Shown here one piece after another: positions 1-7,918 of a stretch of 64,000 bases of DNA (the first letter of the stretch is position 1; every line of letters starts with the position of its first letter). Below the pieces are notes generated by a model. That model saw nothing but the letters and a program-made list of their open reading frames with translations. It was not told the origin of the DNA and searched no databases. Location: positions 248,001 through 312,000 of the forward strand of contig NZ_CP040695.2 in NCBI RefSeq assembly GCF_005954645.2, read 5' to 3'. Position numbers and translations under genes: made by a program. The DNA comes from Nocardioides sp. S-1144. GTDB taxonomy: Bacteria > Actinomycetota > Actinomycetes > Propionibacteriales > Nocardioidaceae.

Positions 1-2
1 CG

Positions 3-245
3 GAACAGACGACGACGAGCATCCCGCGACCCTCCGCCACCGCGCGGGCCACGAACCCGCCGCCGTCCTCGGTCACCCCGGACGGCCCGGGCCCGGCGAC
101 GTCGAAGGGGAAGGGCAACTCGAAGTCGAAGGGCAAGTCGAAGTCCAAGGGCAAGTCGAAGTCCAAGGGCAAGTCGAAGGGCAAGGGCAAGTCGAAGTCC
201 AAGGGCAAGGCGAAGGGCAAGGGCAAGTCAAAGGGCAAGGGCTGA
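3..245 (+). CDS. C-terminal end of a protein with a Lys/Gly/Ser repeat tail (partial)
   Basis: The frame is open from the window edge to a TGA, leaving the last 80 residues. The first part is a low-complexity Thr/Pro/Ser linker. The last 46 residues or so are built from KSKG, KGKG and KAKG units, with almost no other residues. Such a basic, flexible tail could bind nucleic acid or anionic wall polymer, but the domain that would define the protein lies outside the window, so no function is assigned. The next gene is convergent. The repetitive DNA of the tail (about 105-242) is prone to copy-number slippage. Confidence 0.6.
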   Translation, partial: EQTTTSIPRPSATARATNPPPSSVTPDGPGPATSKGKGNSKSKGKSKSKGKSKSKGKSKGKGKSKSKGKAKGKGKSKGKG

Positions 246-278
246 GGCCAGGCCGGGCCCGTCCGGGTCCGCGTGGCG

Positions 279-665
279 TCAGCCGGCGGGCAGCAGCACG
301 TAGAGCTTGCGCAGCGCCTCGGTGACCGTCCAGGTCGTGCGGTCGCCGGCCCGCAGCCGGACGACGACGCCGGGCCGCAGCGCGAGCTCGCTGCCGTCGT
401 CGAAGCGCACCGTGCCCCGTCCGGCAAGGACGACGAAGAGCTCGTCGGCCTCGGCGTCGACGTCGGTGCCGGGCGCCGCCTCCCAGAGGCCGATCTCCCA
501 GCTGCCCGTCCCGTCCTCGCCCGCGATCAACGTGGCCGAGGCGGTCGGCATCGGGCCCCCGTCGGCACCCCCGGCGGCAGTCCCGTCGGGATCGCCGGCC
601 AGCGGAGCGGTGAGCGCGTCCGGGCTGAGCAGCCGTGCGTCGGCGAGCGTGGCCGGTGCGGGCAT
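279..665 (-). CDS. Cupin-domain protein
   Basis: A 128-aa soluble protein. The C-terminal half is a small beta-barrel of the cupin_2 type: residues around DELFVVLAGRGTVRF match cupin motif 1, and the later segment with LRPGVVVRLRAGDRTTW matches motif 2. The usual metal-ligand histidines are absent, so it may bind a ligand rather than act as a metalloenzyme. The frame is open further upstream, but the ATG at 665 has a strong GGAGGAG ribosome site just before it, which decides the start. It lies 14 bp downstream of the LuxR-type regulator on the same strand and may be co-transcribed. The substrate is unknown. Confidence 0.7.
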   Translation of the reverse strand: MPAPATLADARLLSPDALTAPLAGDPDGTAAGGADGGPMPTASATLIAGEDGTGSWEIGLWEAAPGTDVDAEADELFVVLAGRGTVRFDDGSELALRPGVVVRLRAGDRTTWTVTEALRKLYVLLPAG

Positions 666-679
666 CGGGCTCCTCCGGG

Positions 680-1348
680 TCAGGTGTCGTCGGCCGGGCC
701 GTGGCCCGGGCGGGCCTGGCCGAAGCCGTGGTGCACGCCCCACAGCACCGCCTGCGGGCGCCGGGTCACCCCGATCTTGCGGTAGGCGGTGCGGATGTAG
801 GTCTTGACCGAGTTGATGCTGAGGTACAGCCCGCGCGCGATCTCGTCGTTGCTGAGGCCCTCGGTGATCATCTGGAGGATGTCGACCTCCCGGGCGGTGA
901 GGCCGTCGACGACGCGGGTGCGGGCTCGGGCGGTCGTGTCGCTGGTGGTGCTCACCACGAACGCCGTGCGCTGCCCGGACTGCACGGCCCGCAGGGTCTG
1001 CAGGATCCGGGCGCCGGACAGGTCCTTCGAGAGCAGGCAGCAGGCGCCGTGGGAGCGCGCGGTGGCCTCGGTGTCGCCGCGCACCGACCACGAGAAGCCG
1101 ACGAGCGCCGGGGTGGCGGCGTTCGCCTGGGCCCCGAAGCCGGCCGGGACGCCGTGCAGCGGGTCGTAGAGGACGACGTCGACGGTCGACAGTCCGCGCA
1201 CCGTGTCGGGCAGGTCGACGACGGTGACGGCGGAGTCGGCCGACCGCAGCAGCGCCTTGACGCCGGCGACGACGACCGGTGCGTCGGGCGCGACCGCGAC
1301 GCGCAGGGACCGGCGCGGGTTGGTCGGGAGGGCGACCTCAGGAGGCAT
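680..1348 (-). CDS. LuxR/NarL-type response regulator with atypical receiver
   Basis: A 222-aa protein. Residues 15-130 look like a receiver domain and 148-205 form a LuxR-type helix-turn-helix (GLTAREVDILQMITEGLSNDEIA, then the recognition helix with SINSVKTYIRTAYRKIGV). The phosphoacceptor region reads DVVLYDP, so Asp62 could be the acceptor, and Lys108 sits where the conserved receiver lysine is expected. The acidic pocket near the N-terminus is weak (VAPDAPVV), so phosphorylation is uncertain. Its start overlaps the end of the upstream phosphatase/HATPase/STAS gene by 11 bp, which implies translational coupling. No partner histidine kinase is nearby. It is probably the transcriptional output of this stress island (inference). 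Confidence 0.82.
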   Translation of the reverse strand: MPPEVALPTNPRRSLRVAVAPDAPVVVAGVKALLRSADSAVTVVDLPDTVRGLSTVDVVLYDPLHGVPAGFGAQANAATPALVGFSWSVRGDTEATARSHGACCLLSKDLSGARILQTLRAVQSGQRTAFVVSTTSDTTARARTRVVDGLTAREVDILQMITEGLSNDEIARGLYLSINSVKTYIRTAYRKIGVTRRPQAVLWGVHHGFGQARPGHGPADDT

Positions 1349-2789
1349 GGTGGACGACGCCGGCGCGCTCCAGCTCGACCTGGGGGGCCGAGCCGCGGCG
1401 GGCGTGCAGGACGACGCCGGCGTGTCCTGCCGGGTCGGGAGCGGGGCGGCCGACGAGGTCCGCGAGCAGGCGGAGGCCGCCGGCCGAGAGGTCGGTGACG
1501 TCGCTCAGGTCGATGTCGATCGGCTGGGTGCCGCCCCGGGAGGCCAGCAGCAGCGCGTAGGTGATCTGGTCGACCTCGTCGTGGCCGAAGAAGCCGGCGA
1601 GGCGAACCGCGCCGAGCCGGACCTGCTCGACCTCGAGCGCCGGCGGCGCGACCTGGAGGAGGGGGACGGGCGCCCGCTCGATGACCACCGGGCGCGACAG
1701 GCGGTGGCGGAGCCGGGCGTGCGTGCCGTGCTCGTCGGAGGTGAGGCTCATGTCGTCGACCAGGCCCGCGGCCATCGCCAGCCCGCGTCCGCGGGCGACG
1801 TCGTCGGACGGCACCCGCCACCGGCCGTCGTCGGTCACGTCGACCACGACGTCGCCGGTGGCCTGGTGCCGGGCTCGCAGCACGACCCGCCCGTCGGGGT
1901 CGTCCGGGGGGTGGGCGTGCTCGACGGCGTTGGTCACCAGCTCGGTGGCGGCGTGCACGAGGCACAGCGCGTCCATCGCCGGTGCACCGAGCCGCGTCAG
2001 CCAGTCCTCCAGCGCGACCCGGGCGCGGCGCCCGGTGGTCGCGTCGAGGGAGAGGTCGAGGTCGAGGTCGCCGGTGCGCGTGGTGCGTCGCTCGGCGGCG
2101 AGCACGGCGACGGCCCCGCGGGTCTGGGCCGCGACGGTCGGCCGGGCCACGGCCGAGCAGGTGGCGGTGGCGTCGCCGACGACGCGCGCCCGGTCGAGCA
2201 GCGCGGTGGCGTCGTCGACGCGACCCGGCGCGGACGTCGAGATGTCGGGGGAGTCGAGCAGCACCAGGTCGCCCTCGCCGAGCCGGTGCCGGCCGACCTG
2301 CGGACCGTCGAGGGTGCCGAGCGGGCCCGCCCCGGTGCGGGGCAGGCGGACGCTGGTGCCGTCGGCCGCGGCCACGACGGGCGCCTCGTGGCCGGCGGTG
2401 ACGTAGGACAGCGAGCCGCCCTCGGGGTCGAGCAGGGCGACGACGACGGCGGCGCCGCGCGCGTCGCGGGTGTTGCGGGCGTGCAGGTCGGCGAGGTCGA
2501 GGGCGGAGGAGACGTCCTCGTGGCAGAGCAGGCCGGAGCGGATCACGGCGCTCAGGCCGCTGGCGGCGGCGACGGCCTCGAGCCCGCCGCCGGGGACCTG
2601 GCCGATCGACAGCGCCACCCGGCCGGAGCGCAGGACGGTGACGTCGAACCACGCACCCGTCGCCTCGCCGATGTCGGCACCCACCGAGAAGTGGGCCGCG
2701 ACGTCGAGCATGGGCAGCACCGGAGCACCGGTCGGCAGCACGACGTCCTGCAGCGCGGCGATGAAGTCGTCGAGGTCGTCCTCGTTCAC
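1338..2789 (-). CDS. SpoIIE/PP2C-like - HATPase (RsbW-like) - STAS fusion protein
   Basis: A 483-aa cytoplasmic regulator with three domains. Residues 20-235 resemble a SpoIIE/RsbU PP2C phosphatase, 255-365 are an anti-sigma-type HATPase (N-box E283/N287 in ELVTNAVEH; G-box GRGLAMAAGLVDDM), and 375-480 are a STAS domain whose Ser435 falls at the phosphoserine site (TDLSAGG). In effect a phosphatase, anti-sigma kinase and antagonist are joined in one chain. The phosphatase part lacks key metal ligands: the usual GGDxYD reads TGAWFD and the usual GDVxGHG reads GQVPGGG, so it may be a pseudo-phosphatase. A GGGAGAGG ribosome site supports the start. It is coupled to the downstream LuxR-type gene by an 11-bp overlap and divergent from the STAS gene. 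Confidence 0.85.
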   Translation of the reverse strand: MNEDDLDDFIAALQDVVLPTGAPVLPMLDVAAHFSVGADIGEATGAWFDVTVLRSGRVALSIGQVPGGGLEAVAAASGLSAVIRSGLLCHEDVSSALDLADLHARNTRDARGAAVVVALLDPEGGSLSYVTAGHEAPVVAAADGTSVRLPRTGAGPLGTLDGPQVGRHRLGEGDLVLLDSPDISTSAPGRVDDATALLDRARVVGDATATCSAVARPTVAAQTRGAVAVLAAERRTTRTGDLDLDLSLDATTGRRARVALEDWLTRLGAPAMDALCLVHAATELVTNAVEHAHPPDDPDGRVVLRARHQATGDVVVDVTDDGRWRVPSDDVARGRGLAMAAGLVDDMSLTSDEHGTHARLRHRLSRPVVIERAPVPLLQVAPPALEVEQVRLGAVRLAGFFGHDEVDQITYALLLASRGGTQPIDIDLSDVTDLSAGGLRLLADLVGRPAPDPAGHAGVVLHARRGSAPQVELERAGVVHHAS

Positions 2790-2914
2790 GGAGCCTCTCC
2801 CGTTGCGGTGGTCAGGAGGGCTCTGTCGCGGTGTTGCACCCCGGTCACGGTGCCAGAGGTGTGGTGAGCGAGGTTCACCCCCTGGGTTGGTCGTGGGCCG
2901 CGTATCCTCGTCCC

Positions 2915-3223
2915 GTGCTGACGGGTCCCTTTGAAGTCGAGTTCGACGAGTCCACGCAGATCCTGGCGGTCAGCGGTGAGGTGGACGAGTCCACGGCGGT
3001 CGCGTTGCGCGACGCCCTCGACGCCGCCACCGCGACCTACCAGCGCTCGGTCGTGGTCGACCTGAGCTCGGTCGGCTTCCTGCCGAGCGTCGGGGTCGGC
3101 GTGCTGGCCAAGGCCCTGCAGCGGGCCACCGGGGCCGGCCACCCGATCGAGCTCCGCGCCGAGGCGGGCTCGATCGCCCAGCGCGTGCTCCAGGTGTGCG
3201 CCCTGCCGCACAGCCAGGGCTGA
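2915..3223 (+). CDS. STAS-domain anti-sigma factor antagonist
   Basis: A 102-aa single-domain protein of the SpoIIAA/RsbV family. The motif DLSSVGFLPSVGVGVL aligns with the phosphorylation loop of that family and puts Ser58 at the phosphoserine position. Such proteins bind and sequester an RsbW-type anti-sigma kinase when unphosphorylated. The frame is open further upstream, but the GTG used here follows a TATCCT box by 6 nt, the spacing of a leaderless transcript, and gives the usual family length. It sits between the three-domain fusion (divergent) and the PAS-PP2C phosphatase (convergent), which are the obvious candidates for its kinase and phosphatase. Confidence 0.88.
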   Translation: MLTGPFEVEFDESTQILAVSGEVDESTAVALRDALDAATATYQRSVVVDLSSVGFLPSVGVGVLAKALQRATGAGHPIELRAEAGSIAQRVLQVCALPHSQG

Positions 3224-3228
3224 CGGGC

Positions 3229-4389
3229 TCACCGGACCGTCCCGTCCGGTGCCGACGGGTACAGCGTCAGCACCGCGATGTCGTCGTGCGGGAAGCCGCG
3301 CTGGTAGTCGATGGCGGCCGCGACGACCCCCGCGCTGACCCCGTCCGGGTTGCTCGCCCGTGACCGGACGACGTCGCGGACGGCGTCCTCGCCGAACAGC
3401 TCGCGGTCGCGCCGCGCCTCGGTGACGCCGTCGGTGAGGAGGGTGACGAACTCGTCGGGTGCGAGGCGGTGGGTGAACGTCGTGAAGTGCGGGTCGTCGA
3501 CCAGCCCGATCAGCGACCCCGGTCTGCCGAGGTCGACGAGGGTCCCGTCACGTCGGCCGAGGATCGGGAGGGGGTGCCCGGCCGCCGCCCCGGCGATCGA
3601 CCAGCCGGCGTCCCCCTCGGTGAGACGCAGCAGGACCGCGGAGCAGAACCTCTCCGTCGGCCGGGCGTGCAGGGCGCGGTCGAGGGCGTGCAGCAGGTCG
3701 GCCGGGTCGGCGAGCTGCATCGCGAGGTCGCGCACCGTGTGCCGGATGAACGCTGTGACGGTCGCGGCGTGCACGCCCTTGCCCGCGACGTCGCCGAGCA
3801 CCACCACCCAGGTGGACGGGGCGATGCTGAAGACGTCGTAGAAGTCGCCGCCGACCTCGTCGCCGTCCCCCGCGGGTCGGTAGACCGCCGACACCTCCAG
3901 GCGCGGGATGACCGGCGGGACCGGGGGGATGAGCGTCTGCTGCAGGGTGCGGGCGAGCTCGTCGGCCTGCGCCCGCGCCTTCTGGGCCGCCCGGGTCGCC
4001 CGCAGCAGCTCGGTCTCGTAGCGGCGCCGCTCGAGGGCCCCGAACAGCACCACCCGGATCGTCGCGCGCTCGCCGGTGCGGTCGAGGACCGCGTTCATGA
4101 GCACGGGGATCCGCGCGCCGTCGGTGGCCACGACGTCGAGCGCGACCTCCTCGACGTGCCCGTTGAGGTCGAGCATCGGCATCAGGTGCGTCTCGCTGTA
4201 GATCCGGCCGGCGAGGCTGAGCAGGTCGGACAGGGAGCCGGCCAGGAGGGTCGCTCGAGGGTGGCCCAGGAGCCGCACGAAGGCCTCGTTGACCTCGAGG
4301 ACCTGGCCGTCGAGCCGGTCGAGGACGGCGTAGGCCGCCGGCACCCGGTCGTGCCGGCTCCCGCCGTCCGCGTCGCTGGCGAGGGTCAT
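3229..4389 (-). CDS. PAS-PP2C (RsbP/RsbU-type) serine phosphatase
   Basis: A 386-aa protein. Residues 15-120 form a PAS domain, 122-155 a charged linker likely to be coiled coil, and 165-378 a SpoIIE-type PP2C phosphatase. The phosphatase motifs are complete: EVGGDFYDVF (Asp182, Asp185), GDVAGKG (Asp200), LTDGVTEAR (Asp320) and PHDDIAVL (Asp369/370). This is the layout of Bacillus RsbP, which dephosphorylates the STAS antagonist under energy stress. The gene follows an RsbQ-like hydrolase with an ATGA overlap, the same partnership as rsbQ-rsbP. Its likely substrate is one of the nearby STAS domains (inference). The ligand of the PAS domain is unknown. Confidence 0.9.
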   Translation of the reverse strand: MTLASDADGGSRHDRVPAAYAVLDRLDGQVLEVNEAFVRLLGHPRATLLAGSLSDLLSLAGRIYSETHLMPMLDLNGHVEEVALDVVATDGARIPVLMNAVLDRTGERATIRVVLFGALERRRYETELLRATRAAQKARAQADELARTLQQTLIPPVPPVIPRLEVSAVYRPAGDGDEVGGDFYDVFSIAPSTWVVVLGDVAGKGVHAATVTAFIRHTVRDLAMQLADPADLLHALDRALHARPTERFCSAVLLRLTEGDAGWSIAGAAAGHPLPILGRRDGTLVDLGRPGSLIGLVDDPHFTTFTHRLAPDEFVTLLTDGVTEARRDRELFGEDAVRDVVRSRASNPDGVSAGVVAAAIDYQRGFPHDDIAVLTLYPSAPDGTVR

Positions 4390-5183
4390 CGGCCCACGAA
4401 CCTCCGGATGGCGGCGATGGTCTCGGTCGGTGCGCTCAGGTGCGCGCAGTGCCCGCTGGTCTCGATGATCTCCATCCGCGCACCCGGGATCCGGTCGCGG
4501 ACGAGCTCACCGGCCGACAGCGGGGCGATCGTGTCGTGGCGGTTCTGCAGCACCAGCGTGGGCACGGAGACGCCGGCCAGGTCGTCGCGGTTGTCGCCGA
4601 GGAACGTCGCCGCCGCGAAGTCGTGGGCGATGTCGGGTCGCAGCCGGCAGAAGCTGGCGTCGAGCTCGCCGCGGGCCCCGACCAGCTCCGGGCCGGGCAT
4701 CACCATGCCGGCCAGTGGCTGCTGCCAACCGAGGATGTTGCTGTCCATCAGGTCCAGCAGCTCGGTGATGTCGGATCGGGCGAACCCGCCGACGTAGCCG
4801 TCGTCGTCGACGTAGCGCGCCGAGGGCCCGAGGAGCACCAGGCGCGAGAACCGGTCGGGGTCGGCCACCTGGGCCAGGACCCCGATCATGGCCGACACCG
4901 AGTGGCCGACGAGGACGACGTCGCGCAGGTCGAGCTCCTCGCAGATCTCGAGCACGTCGGCGGCGTAGCGGTCGAGGCTGGCGTAGGCCCGGGCGTCGTA
5001 GGCCGTCAGGTCCGAGCGGCCCGCGCCGACGTGGTCGAACAGCACCACGCGGAACTCGTCGGTGAACGCCGGCGCCACCCGGCTCCACACGCCCTGGTCG
5101 CAGCCGAAGCCGTGCGCGAACAGCATCGGGGTGGCGCCGTCCGGCCCGGTGACCGAGACCTGGTGGCGCGCGACGACTGACAC
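4386..5183 (-). CDS. rsbQ: RsbQ-like alpha/beta hydrolase, partner of the PAS phosphatase
   Basis: A 265-aa alpha/beta hydrolase, close to the 269 aa of Bacillus RsbQ. The match covers the oxyanion region (HGFGCDQGVW), the strand after it (VVLFDHVGAGRSDL), the nucleophile elbow GHSVSAMIG (Ser95), Asp217 in QNRHDTIAP and His245 in SGHCAHLS. In Bacillus, RsbQ is needed for RsbP to respond to energy stress and is thought to supply or process a hydrophobic ligand for the PAS domain. The 4-bp ATGA overlap with the phosphatase gene supports the same pairing here. The GTG start is preceded by TACGCT and 6 nt, a leaderless signature. An open frame continues upstream but is low-complexity shadow. Confidence 0.87.
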   Translation of the reverse strand: MSVVARHQVSVTGPDGATPMLFAHGFGCDQGVWSRVAPAFTDEFRVVLFDHVGAGRSDLTAYDARAYASLDRYAADVLEICEELDLRDVVLVGHSVSAMIGVLAQVADPDRFSRLVLLGPSARYVDDDGYVGGFARSDITELLDLMDSNILGWQQPLAGMVMPGPELVGARGELDASFCRLRPDIAHDFAAATFLGDNRDDLAGVSVPTLVLQNRHDTIAPLSAGELVRDRIPGARMEIIETSGHCAHLSAPTETIAAIRRFVGR

Positions 5184-5288
5184 CGCCGCAGCGTAGCGGC
5201 GGCGGACGGCGTCCCCGTGGATCGGGCCGGGCCGCGCGCCGCCGGCGCAGGGGTGGAACCGGTGCCGCGCCGCCGACGTCGGAGGATC

Positions 5289-6191
5289 ATGGCGCGGATG
5301 AGGACGAAGGTCGGTCGGCGAGCGGTGTCGGCCGTGGTGCCGCGTGCGGCGCTGGGGGCGGTGCTGGGCGTGCTGCTCGGCGGCGTGACCGCGTGCGGGG
5401 ACGACGTCGCGGACGACGCGAGCGCCCGCGACGCACCGTCGGGCTCCTACGCGCCGGCGGCCACGCCCTACGAGGGGTCGCTCGCGGGCTCGGGTGGCGG
5501 CCGGTACGGCGTCGCCGGCGACGTCGTCGACTGCGCGACGGTGGCGGCCGGCTTCGACCACGGTCCGGGTCCGCTCGCGGAGGCGGCCACCGCCGACAGC
5601 GTCGGGGCCGCGGTCGAGACGGCGTACTCGGAGGGCCTGCAGCTCGACGCGCCCCGGGTCGACCTCGCCCTGGCCCGCGCGGAGGACGACCGCCGGCTGC
5701 TCACCTTCGAGGTCGGTGGCCGGGTGCTGATGGCGCTCGTCGTCCGCGACGGGCTGGCGTCCGAGGGCGCCGGCGGGCCCGGCTGGTACGTCCAGTCGTG
5801 GGCCCGCTGCGACTACGCGGAGTTCCCGGCCGACGTCGCCGAGGGCATGGGGGTGCTGGTGTGGGCCGGGGCCGACGGCACGCCGGTGCCGACGTCCCGG
5901 GTCTACTCCCACCCCGGCCCCGAGCACTGCGGCTGGCAGTCGATGACCTTCCTCGCCGTCGACGACGGCCGGCGCACCGGGGCCTCCTACGTCCGGGAGC
6001 CGATCCCGGAGCTGGAGCCGCACGTGGCCGTGCCCTACCGCGCGCGGACGGCGCTGCCCGCCGACGCCGTCGACACCGGGTGGGAGCGTGCCGGCGACCA
6101 CCTGTGGCTCTCCGCGGACCGCGACGTGGCCTACGTCGGTGCCGGCGACCGGGTCGAGGCGTGGCCGCGGTTCGAGACGGGCTGCGAGTAG
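5289..6191 (+). CDS. Putative lipoprotein of unknown function
   Basis: A 300-aa exported protein. It has a basic N-terminus, a hydrophobic stretch at about residues 16-34 and a lipobox ending VTAC, so it is probably processed by signal peptidase II and anchored to the membrane. After the cysteine comes an acidic, Gly/Ser-rich linker, then a folded region with three well-separated cysteines that could form disulfides. I do not recognise the family. The ATG at 5289 was chosen because GGAGGA lies directly upstream and because it starts just before the signal peptide. The gene is divergent from rsbQ and upstream of a short hypothetical gene in the same direction. Confidence 0.75.
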   Translation: MARMRTKVGRRAVSAVVPRAALGAVLGVLLGGVTACGDDVADDASARDAPSGSYAPAATPYEGSLAGSGGGRYGVAGDVVDCATVAAGFDHGPGPLAEAATADSVGAAVETAYSEGLQLDAPRVDLALARAEDDRRLLTFEVGGRVLMALVVRDGLASEGAGGPGWYVQSWARCDYAEFPADVAEGMGVLVWAGADGTPVPTSRVYSHPGPEHCGWQSMTFLAVDDGRRTGASYVREPIPELEPHVAVPYRARTALPADAVDTGWERAGDHLWLSADRDVAYVGAGDRVEAWPRFETGCE

Positions 6192-6230
6192 GCGCCGGGT
6201 GCTGCGTCCCCGAGGTGGTAGGACCAGGAC

Positions 6231-6656
6231 GTGACCACACACGTCTACCGGGCACCCATGCGCTCCCGCGTCGTGCCGGACGACGGGCGCCGGGCCGTCG
6301 GCCGGGCGCTGGCCCTCGGCGTCGTCGGCGTCGGCGGCCGGCTCGACGCCGAGCCGGCCGACCTCGCGGCCGCCGTCGCGGCGGTGGCCACGCGGCACGA
6401 CGAGCGGACGGCGGCCCGGCTGGAGCGGTTCGCGGCGGTCCCCGACGGGGCCGAGGCCTGGACGAGGGACGCCGACGGCGTGTTCCACCGCGGAGTGCTG
6501 ACCGGTGGGTGGCGCCACGACCCCGACCCGCTGGCGTGGGAGCTGGACCTCACGCACGTCCGGCCGTGCCGGTGGGACGCCGCCGCGCCACCGCCGGCGG
6601 TCGTCGAGGCGTTCGCCCGCGGGGGGCTCAACTTCCAGCGGGTCCGTCGCGCCTGA
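6231..6656 (+). CDS. Hypothetical protein
   Basis: A 141-aa soluble protein, Ala/Arg/Asp-rich, with no signal peptide or membrane segment. The middle is predicted helical (ADLAAAVAAVATRHDERTA) and the C-terminal half has several aromatic residues (GVFHRGVLTGGWRHD, then LAWELDLTHVRPCRWD), which suggests a real fold rather than a random frame. The GTG start follows TAGGAC and 6 nt, as in other leaderless starts here. It ends 10 bp before the convergent glycerophosphotransferase. No family assignment is offered. Confidence 0.65.
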   Translation: MTTHVYRAPMRSRVVPDDGRRAVGRALALGVVGVGGRLDAEPADLAAAVAAVATRHDERTAARLERFAAVPDGAEAWTRDADGVFHRGVLTGGWRHDPDPLAWELDLTHVRPCRWDAAAPPPAVVEAFARGGLNFQRVRRA

Positions 6657-6665
6657 GCCGCTGGG

Positions 6666-7814
6666 TCAGGCGATGATCGCGTCGCCGTCGTGGCGACCGG
6701 TGACGGCGCCGAGGAGCCGGTCGCGGCGCGCCGCGAGGGCGGCGACGGCGTCGAGGAAGCGGGTGGTGCTGTCGCCGACCTGGAGGTCGTCGAAGTAGTG
6801 GTGGCGCATCGCGACGCGGGCCAGGTGGTGCTCGTCGTGCTCGAGCCGCGCGGCCACCAGCGCCGCGAGCCCGGCCACGTCCTCGTCGTCGACGACGTCG
6901 GCGCAGCGGCTGACCGGCACGTCCTGGCGCAGCCGGTCGGCGTCGCGGTGGCGGTCGGTGAGGAAGATCGGCTTGTCGGTGCACAGGTAGAGCCAGTCGA
7001 GGCCCACCGACGACACGTCGGTCACCATCGCGTCGCAGTCGGGCATGATCGCGAGGATGTCGCCGCGCTCGATCGCGACGTGGCCGGCGGTCGGGTCGGC
7101 GGCGTCGGCGGCGGCCACGATCCGCAGGATCTCGCGGTGCGCGGCCCGCACCGCCGTCGTCGGGGTCGTGACGACCTTCGGGTGCGGCTTGTAGACGAAC
7201 CGCGAGCCGGGCACCGCGAGCAGCCCGCGGGCGATGTCAGGGCCGATCGTGTCGACCGAGGTGTAGTCGTTGTAGTCGGCGTCGCCCTCCCACGTGGGCG
7301 CGTAGAGCAGGGTGCGCCGCGTCGAGGGAGCCAGCACCGGCTCGGGACGCAGGTCGAGCTGCGGCCGCCCGACCCGCACCAGGCGGCGGGTGTCGAACTC
7401 GAGCAGCCCGGCGACGTGTCGCTGCACGGCGGCCTCGCCGGCGACGAAGACCCGGTCGTAGGCCTTCGCGTTGTTGCTGGCCATCGACTGCTTGTCGCTC
7501 TCGCCGTGGTTGACGTGCGCGTGCAGCCGGCGGCCGTCGATGAGCGACTGGAAGTTGAGGATGGAGTTGTTGCAGTAGAGGACGACCTTGGCGTCGAGCT
7601 CCTCGTAGAGCGCGGTGAGCTCGGGGAACGACGGCGCGCGCAACACCGGCAGGCTGGTGCGCGGCGCGATCACGTCGGCGGAGTCGGGGTCGCGCAGCAC
7701 GATCGTCACCGGGTGCGTGCGGTGCAGCACCTCGAGCACGGGCAGCCACTGCACGAGCTGGTAGGTGCGCGTCGGGTCGTCGGCGTAGTAGGCGATGACC
7801 GCGACCTGTTTCAC
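6666..7814 (-). CDS. CDP-glycerol glycerophosphotransferase-like protein (teichoic acid type)
   Basis: A 382-aa protein of the TagB/TagF (Glyphos_transf) family, which transfers glycerol phosphate from CDP-glycerol to wall-polymer or glycolipid acceptors at the inner face of the membrane. Family landmarks are visible: HVNHGESDKQSM, LLYAPTWEGD, FVYKPHPK and the acidic DCDAMVTDVSSVGLDWLYL segment followed by DKPIFLTDRH. It is shorter than full polymerases and resembles the catalytic part alone, so a priming or single-addition role is possible. The GTG start follows TAGAAT by 6 nt (leaderless type). No other wall-polymer genes lie nearby, so the acceptor is unknown. Confidence 0.82.
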   Translation of the reverse strand: MKQVAVIAYYADDPTRTYQLVQWLPVLEVLHRTHPVTIVLRDPDSADVIAPRTSLPVLRAPSFPELTALYEELDAKVVLYCNNSILNFQSLIDGRRLHAHVNHGESDKQSMASNNAKAYDRVFVAGEAAVQRHVAGLLEFDTRRLVRVGRPQLDLRPEPVLAPSTRRTLLYAPTWEGDADYNDYTSVDTIGPDIARGLLAVPGSRFVYKPHPKVVTTPTTAVRAAHREILRIVAAADAADPTAGHVAIERGDILAIMPDCDAMVTDVSSVGLDWLYLCTDKPIFLTDRHRDADRLRQDVPVSRCADVVDDEDVAGLAALVAARLEHDEHHLARVAMRHHYFDDLQVGDSTTRFLDAVAALAARRDRLLGAVTGRHDGDAIIA

Positions 7815-7918
7815 GCCGGGATTCTACGGCCTGGGGTCCTGCCCCACGGCGCCGTCCCGGAAACGGCCCCGGCCGACCGTCGTCGTGGTCGACGCCTGCT
7901 GGGTCGTCCGCTGAGCGA

